NCBI GenBank assembly: GCA_016650315.1
Contig: JAENVZ010000124.1
Location: forward strand, 1-19,611
Reading direction: 5' to 3'
Length of the DNA: 19,611 bases
Source: Alphaproteobacteria bacterium
Lineage (GTDB): Bacteria; Pseudomonadota; Alphaproteobacteria; Sphingomonadales; Sphingomonadaceae
In this document: positions 1-7,697 of the stretch, piece by piece
Layout: each line of letters starts with the position of its first letter
How positions within the stretch are numbered: the stretch's first letter is position 1
Position numbers and translations under genes: made by a program
Notes under the pieces: generated by a model
Seen by the model: only the letters and a program-made list of their open reading frames with translations
Told to the model about the DNA's origin: nothing
Database searches by the model: none

Positions 1-966
1 ATCGTCTTTTCAGGCGTCGGCAAGACCGCCGATGAAATGCGGCTGGCGCTGGACCTTGGCATTTTCCAGTTCAACCTGGAGAGCGAGCAGGAAGCCGAAA
101 TGCTTTCCGAAGTCGCGCTGTCCATGAACAAGGTTGCGCCCGTCGCCTATCGCATCAACCCGGATGTCGATGCCGGAACGCACGAAAAAATCTCCACCGG
201 CAAGTCTGAAAACAAGTTCGGCATTCCTTATGACCGCGCAATCGCCAGCTATGACCGCGCGGCGCAATTGGCGGGCCTCGATGTACGCGGCGTCGCCATC
301 CATATCGGCAGCCAGCTTACCGACCTTGCGCCGCTTGCCCTCGCCTTTGAAAAGTTGGGCGTACTGATCGAGGATCTGCGTGATGAGGGGCATGACATCC
401 GCACGGCGGATCTGGGTGGCGGTTTGGGCGTCCCCTATGATCCCTCCCTGCCCGTGCCGCCGCTCCCGGCCGCCTATGGCGACATGGTCAAGCGCATTGT
501 GCAGGACTGGAATGTCCGCATGGTCTTTGAGCCGGGACGGGTGATCGTCGGCAATGCAGGCACGCTACTGACTGAAGTTATCCGCGTAAAGCAGGGCGCG
601 ACGCAACCCTTCGTCATTGTCGATGCGGCGATGAACGACCTGCTGCGCCCCAGCCTGTACGATGCCTGGCACGACATTCGCGCCATCAAGCCACGCGGAA
701 AGCAGATATCCGCCACGGTTGTCGGTCCTGTCTGCGAAAGCGGCGATACCTTTGCCAAGAACCGCGACATGGATGTGGTGCAGGCTGGCGACCTGCTCGC
801 CTTCATGACGGCGGGGGCTTATGGTGCGACCATGGCGAACACCTATAACAGCCGCGCACTGACCCCCGAAGTGCTGGTCTCCGGCGACAAATGGGCCGTG
901 GTACGCCAACGCCCGCCGATTGAAACTTTGATCGAAGGCGACATCATCCCGGACTGGGCGCGGTAG
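1..966 (+). CDS. lysA: Diaminopimelate decarboxylase, 5'-truncated by the window edge
   Basis: The gene makes L-lysine from meso-diaminopimelate in the cytoplasm, the last step of lysine biosynthesis, using pyridoxal phosphate. The reading frame is open from base 1, so the N-terminus lies outside the window, including the PLP-binding lysine (usually in a YAxKAN motif). Visible family signatures are FSGVGK at the very start, HIGSQL in the barrel, the glycine-rich DLGGGLG and EPGR phosphate-binding motifs, and CESGDTFA with the active-site cysteine. YGATMANTYNSR near the C-terminus is also conserved. About 321 residues remain of a family length near 420. The stop lies 1 nt before the start of the next gene, so they are probably co-transcribed. 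Other fold-type III decarboxylases are possible, but the motif set fits LysA best. Confidence 0.95.
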   Translation: MVFSGVGKTADEMRLALDLGIFQFNLESEQEAEMLSEVALSMNKVAPVAYRINPDVDAGTHEKISTGKSENKFGIPYDRAIASYDRAAQLAGLDVRGVAIHIGSQLTDLAPLALAFEKLGVLIEDLRDEGHDIRTADLGGGLGVPYDPSLPVPPLPAAYGDMVKRIVQDWNVRMVFEPGRVIVGNAGTLLTEVIRVKQGATQPFVIVDAAMNDLLRPSLYDAWHDIRAIKPRGKQISATVVGPVCESGDTFAKNRDMDVVQAGDLLAFMTAGAYGATMANTYNSRALTPEVLVSGDKWAVVRQRPPIETLIEGDIIPDWAR

Positions 967-967
967 A

Positions 968-1738
968 ATGCACAGCCTGCCGATCTTCCTTCGCCTTCAG
1001 GATCGTCCAGTGATCCTGCTGGGCAAAGGCGAAGCGGCAGAGGCGAAGGCGCGGCTGCTTCGCCGTGCAGGTGCACGGATTGTCAGCGAAACCCACGAAG
1101 CCGCGCTGGCCATTGTCGCCATTGAGGATGAAGAAGCCGCGCTAGCCGCTATCGCACGACTGAAGGGGCGCGGCATATTGATCAACGCCGTGGACAGGCC
1201 GGATCATTGCGACTTCACCCTGCCCGCTGTCATCGACCGCGATCCGGTCATCATCGCCATTGGTACAGGCGGGGCGTCGGCAGGTCTTGCCAAGACCATC
1301 CGTCAGCGGCTTGAACAATTCCTTCCCCCCGGCCTTGGCGGTCTGGCGACAGCGCTCAAGGATGCACGCGCCGCAATGAAGGCGCGCTGGCCCGATGCGG
1401 TGAACCGGCGGCGGGCCATTGACGCGGTGCTGACTGAGGGCGGACCACTTGACCCCCTCGTGCCGCATGATGCCGATGCCGTTGAAAAATGGCTGTCGGG
1501 AGATCAGGCGGCAAACCCTGACGGCCTGATCGAAATCCTGCTCACATCGTCCGACCCCGACGACCTGACACTGCGCGCCGCCAGATTGCTTGGCCAGGCC
1601 GACACCCTCTATCACTGGCCCGACATCCCCGAAGCCATATTGAACCGGGCCAGGGCAGATGCGGTTCGCTTTTCCGTCACCGATGCGCCCACAAAATCCC
1701 GCCCCGGCCTGTCACTCTATGTACGATGGGATAGATGA
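968..1738 (+). CDS. Precorrin-2 dehydrogenase / sirohydrochlorin ferrochelatase (CysG N-terminal type) with a decayed methyltransferase tail
   Basis: Proteins of this family oxidise precorrin-2 with NAD+ and insert iron to make siroheme, the cofactor of sulfite and nitrite reductases. Of the 256 residues, 1-120 match the CysG/Met8 dehydrogenase domain. There is a Rossmann start (VILLGKGEA, residues 15-23), INAVDRPDHCDFTLPA with the family's catalytic Asp at D76, and IDRDPVIIAIGTGGAS ending near residue 104. Residues about 118-165 correspond to the dimerisation region. Residues about 187-236 still resemble the beginning of the CysG uroporphyrinogen-III methyltransferase domain (DPDDLTLRAARLLGQAD), but the usual glycine-rich SAM loop (GAGPGDP) reads LTSSDP and the domain stops after about 50 residues. 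The gene starts 1 nt after lysA and overlaps the transporter gene by ATGA. Methyltransferase activity must come from elsewhere. The assignment is by motif recognition. Confidence 0.85.
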   Translation: MHSLPIFLRLQDRPVILLGKGEAAEAKARLLRRAGARIVSETHEAALAIVAIEDEEAALAAIARLKGRGILINAVDRPDHCDFTLPAVIDRDPVIIAIGTGGASAGLAKTIRQRLEQFLPPGLGGLATALKDARAAMKARWPDAVNRRRAIDAVLTEGGPLDPLVPHDADAVEKWLSGDQAANPDGLIEILLTSSDPDDLTLRAARLLGQADTLYHWPDIPEAILNRARADAVRFSVTDAPTKSRPGLSLYVRWDR

Positions 1739-2691
1739 TCCGCGGCTTCATCATAAGGAACGGGCAACCGCAAAGTATCAGCGAGGCGCAGGTCGAACAT
1801 CTGACAAGCGGCCATGGCTTCCTCTGGCTGCATCTCGACGGACGCGATGAAAGCAGCCGACCAATGATCGAGGGCGACACGGCCATTCCGCCGACCGCGC
1901 GTTCCGCGCTGTTCGCCCATGAAACCCGTCCGCGCTGCAGCGTGATGAACGGCGGCGCGCTCATCAACCTGCGCGGCCTTGGCTCCACGCCGGATGACGA
2001 TCCCGACCCGTTGGTGTCCATCCGCATCTGGGCGGAAAAGGGCCGGGTCATCACAGTCAGTTTCCACAGCATTGCCGCTTACGAACCCGTGGCCGCCCGG
2101 TTCCTTGACGGTCAGATACTCGACCCCGGCGACCTGATCGCCGCCATCGCCGATGAAATCACGGACTCGCTCGACCCTGACGTTGCCACCTTGGGCGACC
2201 GACTGGACGATATAGAGAGTGAGCTGGACGGAAATCCGCCCACAAGTTTAAGGCGTCAGGTCTCGGAAATTCGATCCCAAGCCATCAGTTACCGCCGTTT
2301 CATCGCGCCCCAGCGTCAGGCGCTCGATCGCATTTCCCAGACAGATTTACCCTGGCTGGAAGCTGCCGACCACATTCACCTGCGTGAAGCCGCCGACCGA
2401 TGCGCCCGCATGGCCGAAGAACTGGAGGCGGTGCGCGAACGCGCGGCATTGGCGCATGAAGAACTCACCGATCTTCGCGCTGAACAGCTTGATCGCCGTT
2501 CTTTGCTCATATCCATTGTCGCGCTTATTTTTCTGCCCGTCACGTTCGTCACCGGCCTGCTCGGCATGAATGTCAAGGGGATTCCCTATGCCCATGAACC
2601 CTGGGCCTTTTGGGGCGTAGCGGCTTTTTGCGCCCTGATTGCGGGCACCGTCGGCTTATGGTTTGCCAGTACGCGCTGGGTGAACAGGTAG
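1735..2691 (+). CDS. zntB: CorA-superfamily metal ion transporter, ZntB-like
   Basis: This is an inner-membrane divalent cation channel or transporter of the CorA/MIT superfamily. The 318-residue length is typical. A soluble, charged N-terminal domain runs to about residue 255 and includes long helices rich in Glu, Arg and Ala. It is followed by two C-terminal membrane segments (about 258-280 and 291-312). The signature GMN sits at residues 277-279 and continues as GMNVKGIP, closer to the ZntB zinc branch than to the magnesium CorA branch. The cytoplasmic C-terminus is short. Its ATG overlaps the upstream stop (ATGA), which suggests translational coupling with the siroheme gene. Substrate (Zn, Mg, Co or Ni) and direction cannot be read from the sequence. 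The next gene is convergent, 8 nt away. Confidence 0.85.
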   Translation: MIRGFIIRNGQPQSISEAQVEHLTSGHGFLWLHLDGRDESSRPMIEGDTAIPPTARSALFAHETRPRCSVMNGGALINLRGLGSTPDDDPDPLVSIRIWAEKGRVITVSFHSIAAYEPVAARFLDGQILDPGDLIAAIADEITDSLDPDVATLGDRLDDIESELDGNPPTSLRRQVSEIRSQAISYRRFIAPQRQALDRISQTDLPWLEAADHIHLREAADRCARMAEELEAVRERAALAHEELTDLRAEQLDRRSLLISIVALIFLPVTFVTGLLGMNVKGIPYAHEPWAFWGVAAFCALIAGTVGLWFASTRWVNR

Positions 2692-2699
2692 GCCCTGTA

Positions 2700-3323
2700 T
2701 CAGTGCTGTATCCCGGCGGTTACACGCTGCAATTCGTCGTGCAGTGACTGGATGGATGCAACCAGCCGTGCCCGGTCGACGTGCAATTCCTCCAGCTCCG
2801 CCCTGGTTTCACCCAATTCGACAGCGCGCCGCGCAATTCGGGCATCAAGCTGATCATTGTGCCGGACGAGCAGATTCATCTGTTCGGCCCGCGAAACCAG
2901 ATGATGAATCCGGGCGTCGAGTACGTCAAAATCAAAGGGTTTAACGATATGCTCGTCCGCCCCTTCGGCAAGGGCCTCAACCACAGCATGACTATCGGAA
3001 CGACCAGAAATCATCATGATCACGGCATTGCCCAAGAGGCCTGAAGCCCGCATTTTCTTCATAGTGTCGATACCCGACAGCATCGCCATCATCATATCGA
3101 TGATGATCAGGTCGAACCGCTGCGCCTGCATCAAACTTAAAGCCACAATGCCATTTTCGGCCAGAACCACGTCATGCCCCCGGTGCGACAAACGCCGCGC
3201 CATAACACTCAGCGCTATCGGGTCCTCATCGACGACCAGCAACCGGGTTCGCCGATGTCCGGCAATTGGTCCCTTTTCGTCGTCCGAAATGTCCTGCGCC
3301 TTCTCTCGCTTGAATATCTGCAT
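2700..3323 (-). CDS. Stand-alone response regulator: receiver domain plus C-terminal coiled coil
   Basis: This cytoplasmic signalling protein has a CheY-like receiver domain at about residues 27-145 and no recognisable output domain. Numbering from the chosen start, the acidic pocket is D32-E33-D34, the phospho-acceptor is D76 (LIIIDMMM), the switch Ser is S106 (MMISGRSD) and the conserved lysine is K128 (IVKPFD). The residue four after the phospho-Asp is Ala instead of the usual Pro (DMMMAM). The last 60 residues are charged and heptad-like, consistent with a coiled coil. I chose ATG at 3323 because AGGTGG lies 5 nt upstream. A GTG at 3332 in the same frame would add three residues. No histidine kinase is adjacent, so its partner is unknown. 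It faces away from the enoyl-CoA hydratase across about 110 nt. Confidence 0.85.
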   Translation of the reverse strand: MQIFKREKAQDISDDEKGPIAGHRRTRLLVVDEDPIALSVMARRLSHRGHDVVLAENGIVALSLMQAQRFDLIIIDMMMAMLSGIDTMKKMRASGLLGNAVIMMISGRSDSHAVVEALAEGADEHIVKPFDFDVLDARIHHLVSRAEQMNLLVRHNDQLDARIARRAVELGETRAELEELHVDRARLVASIQSLHDELQRVTAGIQH

Positions 3324-3435
3324 GAGGTCCACCTGTTAAAGCTGCTGAAATGCTATGCCCAAGCCACTTACAAATGGTTAATACCGTGGCCATGCCACAA
3401 TGATGCAACTAAGCTGACCGGGCAGGGAGAAACCT

Positions 3436-4227
3436 ATGAACGATCGTATGAGCATCGTTATCGAAGACGGCGTAGCCGACGTCCGGCTCAACCGCCCAGA
3501 CAAGATGAACGCGCTCGATCCCGCCATGCTCGATGGCATGGCTGCAGCAGGTGAGACGCTACGGTCCACACAGGGTTTGCGCGCCATTGTCTTGTCTGGC
3601 GAGGGTCGCGCCTTTTGCGCCGGACTCGACCTTGCCAGTTTTTCCGCCATTGCTGAAACCGCAGGCGACCTGATGCATCGCAGCCATGGCCTTTCAAACA
3701 GGTTCCAACATGCAGCGATGCTGTGGCGCGAACTGCCTGTTCCGGTCATTGCGGCAGTTCACGGCATCTGTTTTGGCGGCGGCCTGCAAATCGCGCTGGG
3801 CGCGGACATACGCATTGCCGCGCCGGATACGAAGCTTTCGGTCATGGAAATCAAATGGGGCATCGTCCCCGATATGGGTGGCTTCGTCCTCACCCGCGGC
3901 CTGGTGCGGGACGATGTCCTGCGCGACCTTGTCTACAGTGGTCGTCAGGTCGAAGGCGCCGAAGCGCAGGCGCTTGGCCTGATCACCCGCCTGTCCGATA
4001 CACCGCATGCCGTGGCGATGGCCATGGCGCGGGACATAGCGATGAAAAATCCCGACGCCATCCGTGCGGCCAAACGGCTTTTCGATCTGTCACACGATCA
4101 GGACGCGGCCAACATCCTTCTTGCCGAAAGCCGTGAACAAACCGCCTTGTTCAGCCGCCCCAACCAGAAAGAAGCCGTCATGGCGCATATGGAAAAGCGT
4201 GCGCCAGTTTTCTTCGATTATGACTAA
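3436..4227 (+). CDS. Crotonase / enoyl-CoA hydratase family protein
   Basis: This is a cytoplasmic acyl-CoA enzyme of the crotonase superfamily, 263 residues, the usual length. The two oxyanion-hole segments are clear: GRAFCAGLDL (residues 58-67) and HGICFGGGLQIALGADIRIA (109-128), followed by KWGIVPDMGG (140-149). In classical enoyl-CoA hydratase two glutamates activate water. Here the first position is Gln (Q118 in GGGLQIA), while an acidic residue is kept at E138 (VMEIKWG) and D146 is also present. Hydration of 2-enoyl-CoA is therefore plausible but not certain, and isomerase or hydrolase chemistry is possible. A Shine-Dalgarno GGGAGA sits a few nt before the ATG. The stop overlaps the stop of the convergent thioesterase gene by 4 nt. 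The family call is strong, the substrate unknown. Confidence 0.88.
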   Translation: MNDRMSIVIEDGVADVRLNRPDKMNALDPAMLDGMAAAGETLRSTQGLRAIVLSGEGRAFCAGLDLASFSAIAETAGDLMHRSHGLSNRFQHAAMLWRELPVPVIAAVHGICFGGGLQIALGADIRIAAPDTKLSVMEIKWGIVPDMGGFVLTRGLVRDDVLRDLVYSGRQVEGAEAQALGLITRLSDTPHAVAMAMARDIAMKNPDAIRAAKRLFDLSHDQDAANILLAESREQTALFSRPNQKEAVMAHMEKRAPVFFDYD

Positions 4228-4667
4228 GCCATCTGCCTTGGCTGTGCAAGATGCGCCTGCATCATGTCGCGCACTTCAGGATCAATGATCCTGCGTCCCT
4301 CCGAACCGCGCGTCACAACGACGGTATCACAGACAGCAACACATTCATCATGCTGAAAAGCAGCGGACAGGATATGCCAGCTGGTATTGCCGATATGGCC
4401 GATGCCGCTGGCTATCACGATCGGATCGGGTAAATGCGCCTCGTTTACAAAGGCCAGATTGACTGTCGCCACCATCCAGCGGACGCCCTTGTCCCTGGGG
4501 TGCCGCCCAAGTGAATTGTGAAAGCGAATCCGTCCGGTTTCAAACAGGGCGGCCATGGCAACATTGTTGACATGACCCATGACGTCCAGATCCTGATACC
4601 GGGTATCAAGGCTGACCTGAAAAGGATAATTGTCGATATCGCGCCGCCAGCTATCAGGTTTCGCCAT
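4224..4667 (-). CDS. Hotdog-fold acyl-CoA thioesterase (4HBT family)
   Basis: The 147-residue protein is a single hotdog domain of the 4-hydroxybenzoyl-CoA thioesterase/YbgC type, which hydrolyses acyl-CoA thioesters in the cytoplasm. The signature DLDVMGHVNNVAMAALFE (residues 26-43) contains the expected catalytic Asp (D28 by family comparison) and the HVNN motif. WMVATVNLAFVNEA and GNTSW are the usual second and third strands. The frame stays open far upstream on this strand, but that part is antisense to the SMP-30 gene. I placed the start at ATG 4667 because it follows AGGAAAGGTGG and gives the normal domain length. It is tail to tail with the enoyl-CoA hydratase, so both may serve acyl-CoA metabolism, but the physiological substrate is unknown. 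Confidence 0.85.
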   Translation of the reverse strand: MAKPDSWRRDIDNYPFQVSLDTRYQDLDVMGHVNNVAMAALFETGRIRFHNSLGRHPRDKGVRWMVATVNLAFVNEAHLPDPIVIASGIGHIGNTSWHILSAAFQHDECVAVCDTVVVTRGSEGRRIIDPEVRDMMQAHLAQPRQMA

Positions 4668-4732
4668 GGTCCACCTTTCCTTTCCGTCCATGAACGGCAT
4701 AGCCAGCGGAGGGCGTTTTGCAAATGACCCCG

Positions 4733-4738
4733 TATAAT
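4733..4738 (+). promoter_or_regulatory. Candidate -10 box in the thioesterase/SMP-30 divergent gap
   Basis: A perfect TATAAT hexamer lies 20 nt before the SMP-30 start codon, in the 91-nt gap between two divergent genes. No good -35 sits 16-18 nt upstream. The reverse strand reads TATTAT over almost the same bases, so it could serve either direction. It is a sequence match only. Confidence 0.25.
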
Positions 4739-4758
4739 ATTCCCGATATGAGGCGGTT

Positions 4759-5640
4759 ATGACACAGCACCCACAGCTATTGCTCGACGCACGGGCCGAA
4801 CTTGGCGAAGGACCGCGCTGGCATGGCATAGAAAAGCGCCTGTACTGGGTAGACATCGGCCGTAACGCGCTCCATCGCCTTGACCCCGTAACGGGCCGGG
4901 ACGAATGCCGGACGTTCCAGGCACCGGTAGGATGTTTCGCTTTCATGGAAAATGGCGGACTGATGCTGGCGATGAAGGATGGTTTTGCGCGCCTCACCCA
5001 TTTCGATGCGCAACCCGAACCCTTTGGCGAACAGATTTTTGCAGGCAGGTCCGACCTGCGCTTTAATGATGGACGCACCGACGGCAAGGGCCGCTTTTGG
5101 GCTGGCAGCGTCAACACGGCAAAATCGGCCCATGACGCGGCCCTCTATCGCCTCGATCCCGACGGAACGATCACCCAGGTGAAGGGCGATATGCTGACGT
5201 GCAACGGCGCGGCATTTTCGCCTGACGGCAGGCGTTTCTATCATACCGACACGCCCAGCCATGCCGTGCGCGTCTATGATTATGACGAAAAGGCGGGCGC
5301 TATCTCCCATTGCCGCATATTGCACCAGTTTCCTATGGGCGAAGGCCGTCCTGACGGCGCCTGCGTGGATGTGGAGGGATGCTACTGGACCGCATTGTTC
5401 GATGGCGGTCGCATTGTCCGTCTTTCACCAAAGGGCGAGATATTGACGCAGGTCGCGTTGCCGGCACAACGCCCTACAATGATTGCTCTGGGCGGACCGG
5501 ATTTGCGAACCGCCTATGTAACAACCGCTCGCGCGGGGCTCTCCCCCGAAATGCTGGACCGGGAACCGCTTTCAGGCGGTATTTTCTGCTTTGATGTCGA
5601 TGTGCCGGGCCTGCCGGAAACACCCTTCGGCACCGGCTGA
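4759..5640 (+). CDS. SMP-30/gluconolactonase/LRE family lactonase
   Basis: This is a probable sugar-acid lactone hydrolase with the six-bladed beta-propeller SMP-30 fold, 293 residues, no signal peptide, so cytoplasmic. The divalent-metal ligands of the family are visible: E17 in LGEGPRW, N149 in CNGAAFSPDG and D199 in GRPDGACVD. The substrate-side pair R101 and N103 (RFND) is also present. GRFWAGS (111-117) and WTALFDGGRIVRLSP are further family landmarks. The start ATG follows GAGGCGG. The gene is divergent from the thioesterase and convergent (15-nt gap) with the GGDEF-EAL gene. No sugar dehydrogenase or dehydratase lies next to it, so the pathway (gluconate, arabinonate, xylonate or other lactones) cannot be named. 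Confidence 0.85.
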   Translation: MTQHPQLLLDARAELGEGPRWHGIEKRLYWVDIGRNALHRLDPVTGRDECRTFQAPVGCFAFMENGGLMLAMKDGFARLTHFDAQPEPFGEQIFAGRSDLRFNDGRTDGKGRFWAGSVNTAKSAHDAALYRLDPDGTITQVKGDMLTCNGAAFSPDGRRFYHTDTPSHAVRVYDYDEKAGAISHCRILHQFPMGEGRPDGACVDVEGCYWTALFDGGRIVRLSPKGEILTQVALPAQRPTMIALGGPDLRTAYVTTARAGLSPEMLDREPLSGGIFCFDVDVPGLPETPFGTG

Positions 5641-5655
5641 GTCTGTCGGGGGCGT

Positions 5656-7620
5656 TTAAACCGCCCGCTTTGTCTTGGCAAAGGCCAGAAGGGCAGAAAA
5701 TTGGCGGCTGGTCCCAGGCACACTGAAACTGTTCAATATAGTATCTGCGTTCATCGGGCGGCCAAACAGATAGCCTTGCCCTCGTTCGCATCCCAGCCGA
5801 AGCAATGTAACCCGCTGTGATTCGCGCTCTATCTGTTCGGCAGTGCATTTCACACCCATGGCGCCGCACAATTGCACAACGCCTGCGACCAGTAATTGCG
5901 ACGGCGAGGACACATCCACATCGCGCAACAATTGGCCATCAATTTTCACATGATCGAAGGCGATTTCCTTGAGATAGCCGACAGAGGCGAAACCAGCGCC
6001 AAAATTATCCAGCACGATCCGCACCCCGATTTCGCGTAACAACTGGACAGTCAATCGCGTAGTGTCAAAATCCTGCAGGAATGCCGCTTCGGCGATCTCG
6101 ATTTCCATTCTGGCGGGATCGAACCGGTAAAAATCGAACAGTCGTGCCAATAGCAACGGCGTCGATGGATTGTGCAGTTGAACCGGACTGAGGTTCATCG
6201 ACAGACCGATATGCGGCGGCCAGGATGCGGCGGCCAACAACGCCTTGTCAAAGATGCGTTCCGACATACGCGATATTTTGCCGGTGCGTTCGGCGGCGCT
6301 GATGAATTCCATCGGATTGACATCGCCCAGATCCGGGTCGGTCCAGCGGGCCAGCGCCTCAAACCGCAGGACAGTACCACTCGCAAGGTCGACGATCGGC
6401 TGATACACGACATCAACTTCCGAAATTCCATCCATTATGCCCATGGCCTGTTCAAGCTGCATTGCCCGCTGCGTCTGCATCTTGATGTTGGAATCATAGT
6501 GGACGATGTGGCTGCCACCTCTTTTCTTGCCGCGATACAGGGCAAGGTCAGCGTTCGAAATCAGGGCAATATCATCCCGCGCGTCATCAGGGAAAAGCGC
6601 AAAACCGATACAGGCCGACAGGCTGACGGTCACGCCCTCAATATTGAAGGACTGCTCGAAAATCTCCATGATGTTTTTGGCAAGGTCGATGGCGTCTGAC
6701 GGATTGGCAATGTTTGCCGCGACCACCGCAAATTCATCTCCTCCCAAGCGCGCGGCAAAGCATTCTTGACCGTTCGACCGATTGAGTCTTTGCGCGATCT
6801 GCACGAGCAACTGATCCCCCAGACGATGACCATAATTATCGTTGATCGGCTTAAAGCCATTGAGGTCGATCATCAGCAAAGCGAAACGTTCGTTATTGTC
6901 CGCCTCGGCAATTTTTTTCTGCAAATGCTCCATAAAGGCGCGGCGATTGGGTAGCCCGGTCAGGGAGTCGCTTTGCGCCATCTGCTTTTCGCGCGCCTGG
7001 GCTACGATGTTGGCAACAAATTCCCGATACTGAACCACCACCATGCGCAGCACGATCAGGCAGGTCAGTATGATGTCAATGCCAATGGCCATGCGCAGCT
7101 TGTCCCCGCTGATCAACAGCGGCGCGGCGACCGGCAGAACGCCGACCAGAATCGTAGGGAAAGCCGCCAATGGCAGGGCGGCCAGACAATAACCCCCGGC
7201 GACCGCGCCAAGGCTAATGAACAACAGCACCAAACCTTGATGATCGGCGTCGGCCGAAAGCAGAATGGAAAGACCATAGCCGCCCATAAGCAGGCTCAAC
7301 ACCCATGCCGTTGTCACGGTAGAACGAATGCGTTTCCTGATAGTCCTGGGATCCGCGTTATCATCTCGCCGGTTAAACCAAATGGTCATGCGAACGATAA
7401 TGATCGCTGTCAGGGCAGCCGGCAAATAAAGGGACATCAGGGATGGCAACCCCGGATCGCGGCCTATCATCCAGGCCGCAAGCTGGATCAGAACGATGGC
7501 ATACATCGTTGGCGTCTTGGCCTTGAGCACGTCATATTGCCGACGGTGCAGTTCACCCTGCAAAGCCTTTTCCGGCAAGGGTCGCATCAAGCCTACAATC
7601 CTGGTCCACACCCTCCGCAT
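5656..7620 (-). CDS. Membrane-anchored GGDEF-EAL protein (cyclic di-GMP turnover)
   Basis: The protein is predicted to make and/or degrade cyclic di-GMP at the inner membrane. From ATG 7620 it has 654 residues. About five hydrophobic segments span residues 38-200, then a GGDEF domain (about 215-380) and an EAL domain (about 400-635). The diguanylate cyclase signature RLGGDEF is intact (293-297). No RxxD inhibitory site precedes it. In the EAL domain FEALARW (E421), N476 (MNLSP), E511 (EIAEAAF), K559 (HVKIDG) and E595 (TAEQIE) are kept. The metal-binding DDFG motif reads DNFG (538-541). A TTG at 7674 extends the frame but is unlikely. An ATG at 7587 after a weak TAGG is a real alternative start, 643 residues. 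Which activity dominates cannot be told from sequence. Confidence 0.9.
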   Translation of the reverse strand: MRRVWTRIVGLMRPLPEKALQGELHRRQYDVLKAKTPTMYAIVLIQLAAWMIGRDPGLPSLMSLYLPAALTAIIIVRMTIWFNRRDDNADPRTIRKRIRSTVTTAWVLSLLMGGYGLSILLSADADHQGLVLLFISLGAVAGGYCLAALPLAAFPTILVGVLPVAAPLLISGDKLRMAIGIDIILTCLIVLRMVVVQYREFVANIVAQAREKQMAQSDSLTGLPNRRAFMEHLQKKIAEADNNERFALLMIDLNGFKPINDNYGHRLGDQLLVQIAQRLNRSNGQECFAARLGGDEFAVVAANIANPSDAIDLAKNIMEIFEQSFNIEGVTVSLSACIGFALFPDDARDDIALISNADLALYRGKKRGGSHIVHYDSNIKMQTQRAMQLEQAMGIMDGISEVDVVYQPIVDLASGTVLRFEALARWTDPDLGDVNPMEFISAAERTGKISRMSERIFDKALLAAASWPPHIGLSMNLSPVQLHNPSTPLLLARLFDFYRFDPARMEIEIAEAAFLQDFDTTRLTVQLLREIGVRIVLDNFGAGFASVGYLKEIAFDHVKIDGQLLRDVDVSSPSQLLVAGVVQLCGAMGVKCTAEQIERESQRVTLLRLGCERGQGYLFGRPMNADTILNSFSVPGTSRQFSALLAFAKTKRAV

Positions 7621-7677
7621 GAGAAAAATGTAGGGATGAAAAGTTAAGGAATTGATTTCAGCCTGATAAAACAAATA

Positions 7678-7697
7678 GATCGCAGGATATGCGGATC
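7678..7697 (-). terminator. Weak candidate terminator after the DUF177 gene
   Basis: An imperfect inverted repeat (GATCCGCA paired with TGCGATC, one bulged base, 5-nt loop) overlaps the DUF177 stop codon. It is followed on the minus strand by a T-rich stretch (ATTTGTTTT). The stem is short, so this is only a suggestion. It would separate DUF177 from the GGDEF-EAL gene. Confidence 0.25.

Noticed and set aside
3333..3435. Possible CtrA-type or housekeeping promoter motifs in the response regulator/hydratase divergent gap
   Set aside because: Single TTAA words occur but without a second word at the right spacing, and no -35/-10 pair was convincing, although a promoter for each direction must be nearby.
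4668..5117. N-terminal extension of the thioesterase frame to 297 residues
   Set aside because: The extension is antisense to the SMP-30 coding sequence, has no family match, and ATG 4667 has a good ribosome binding site and gives a normal domain length.
5647..5667. Near-palindrome around GTTTAAAC between the SMP-30 and GGDEF-EAL genes as a bidirectional terminator
   Set aside because: The arms are imperfect, there is no proper loop, and no T-tract follows on either strand.
6973..7647. A 224-codon plus-strand frame opposite the membrane part of the GGDEF-EAL gene
   Set aside because: The product is Gln/His/Asn-rich, as expected from reverse reading of a hydrophobic region, with no domain and no start signal.
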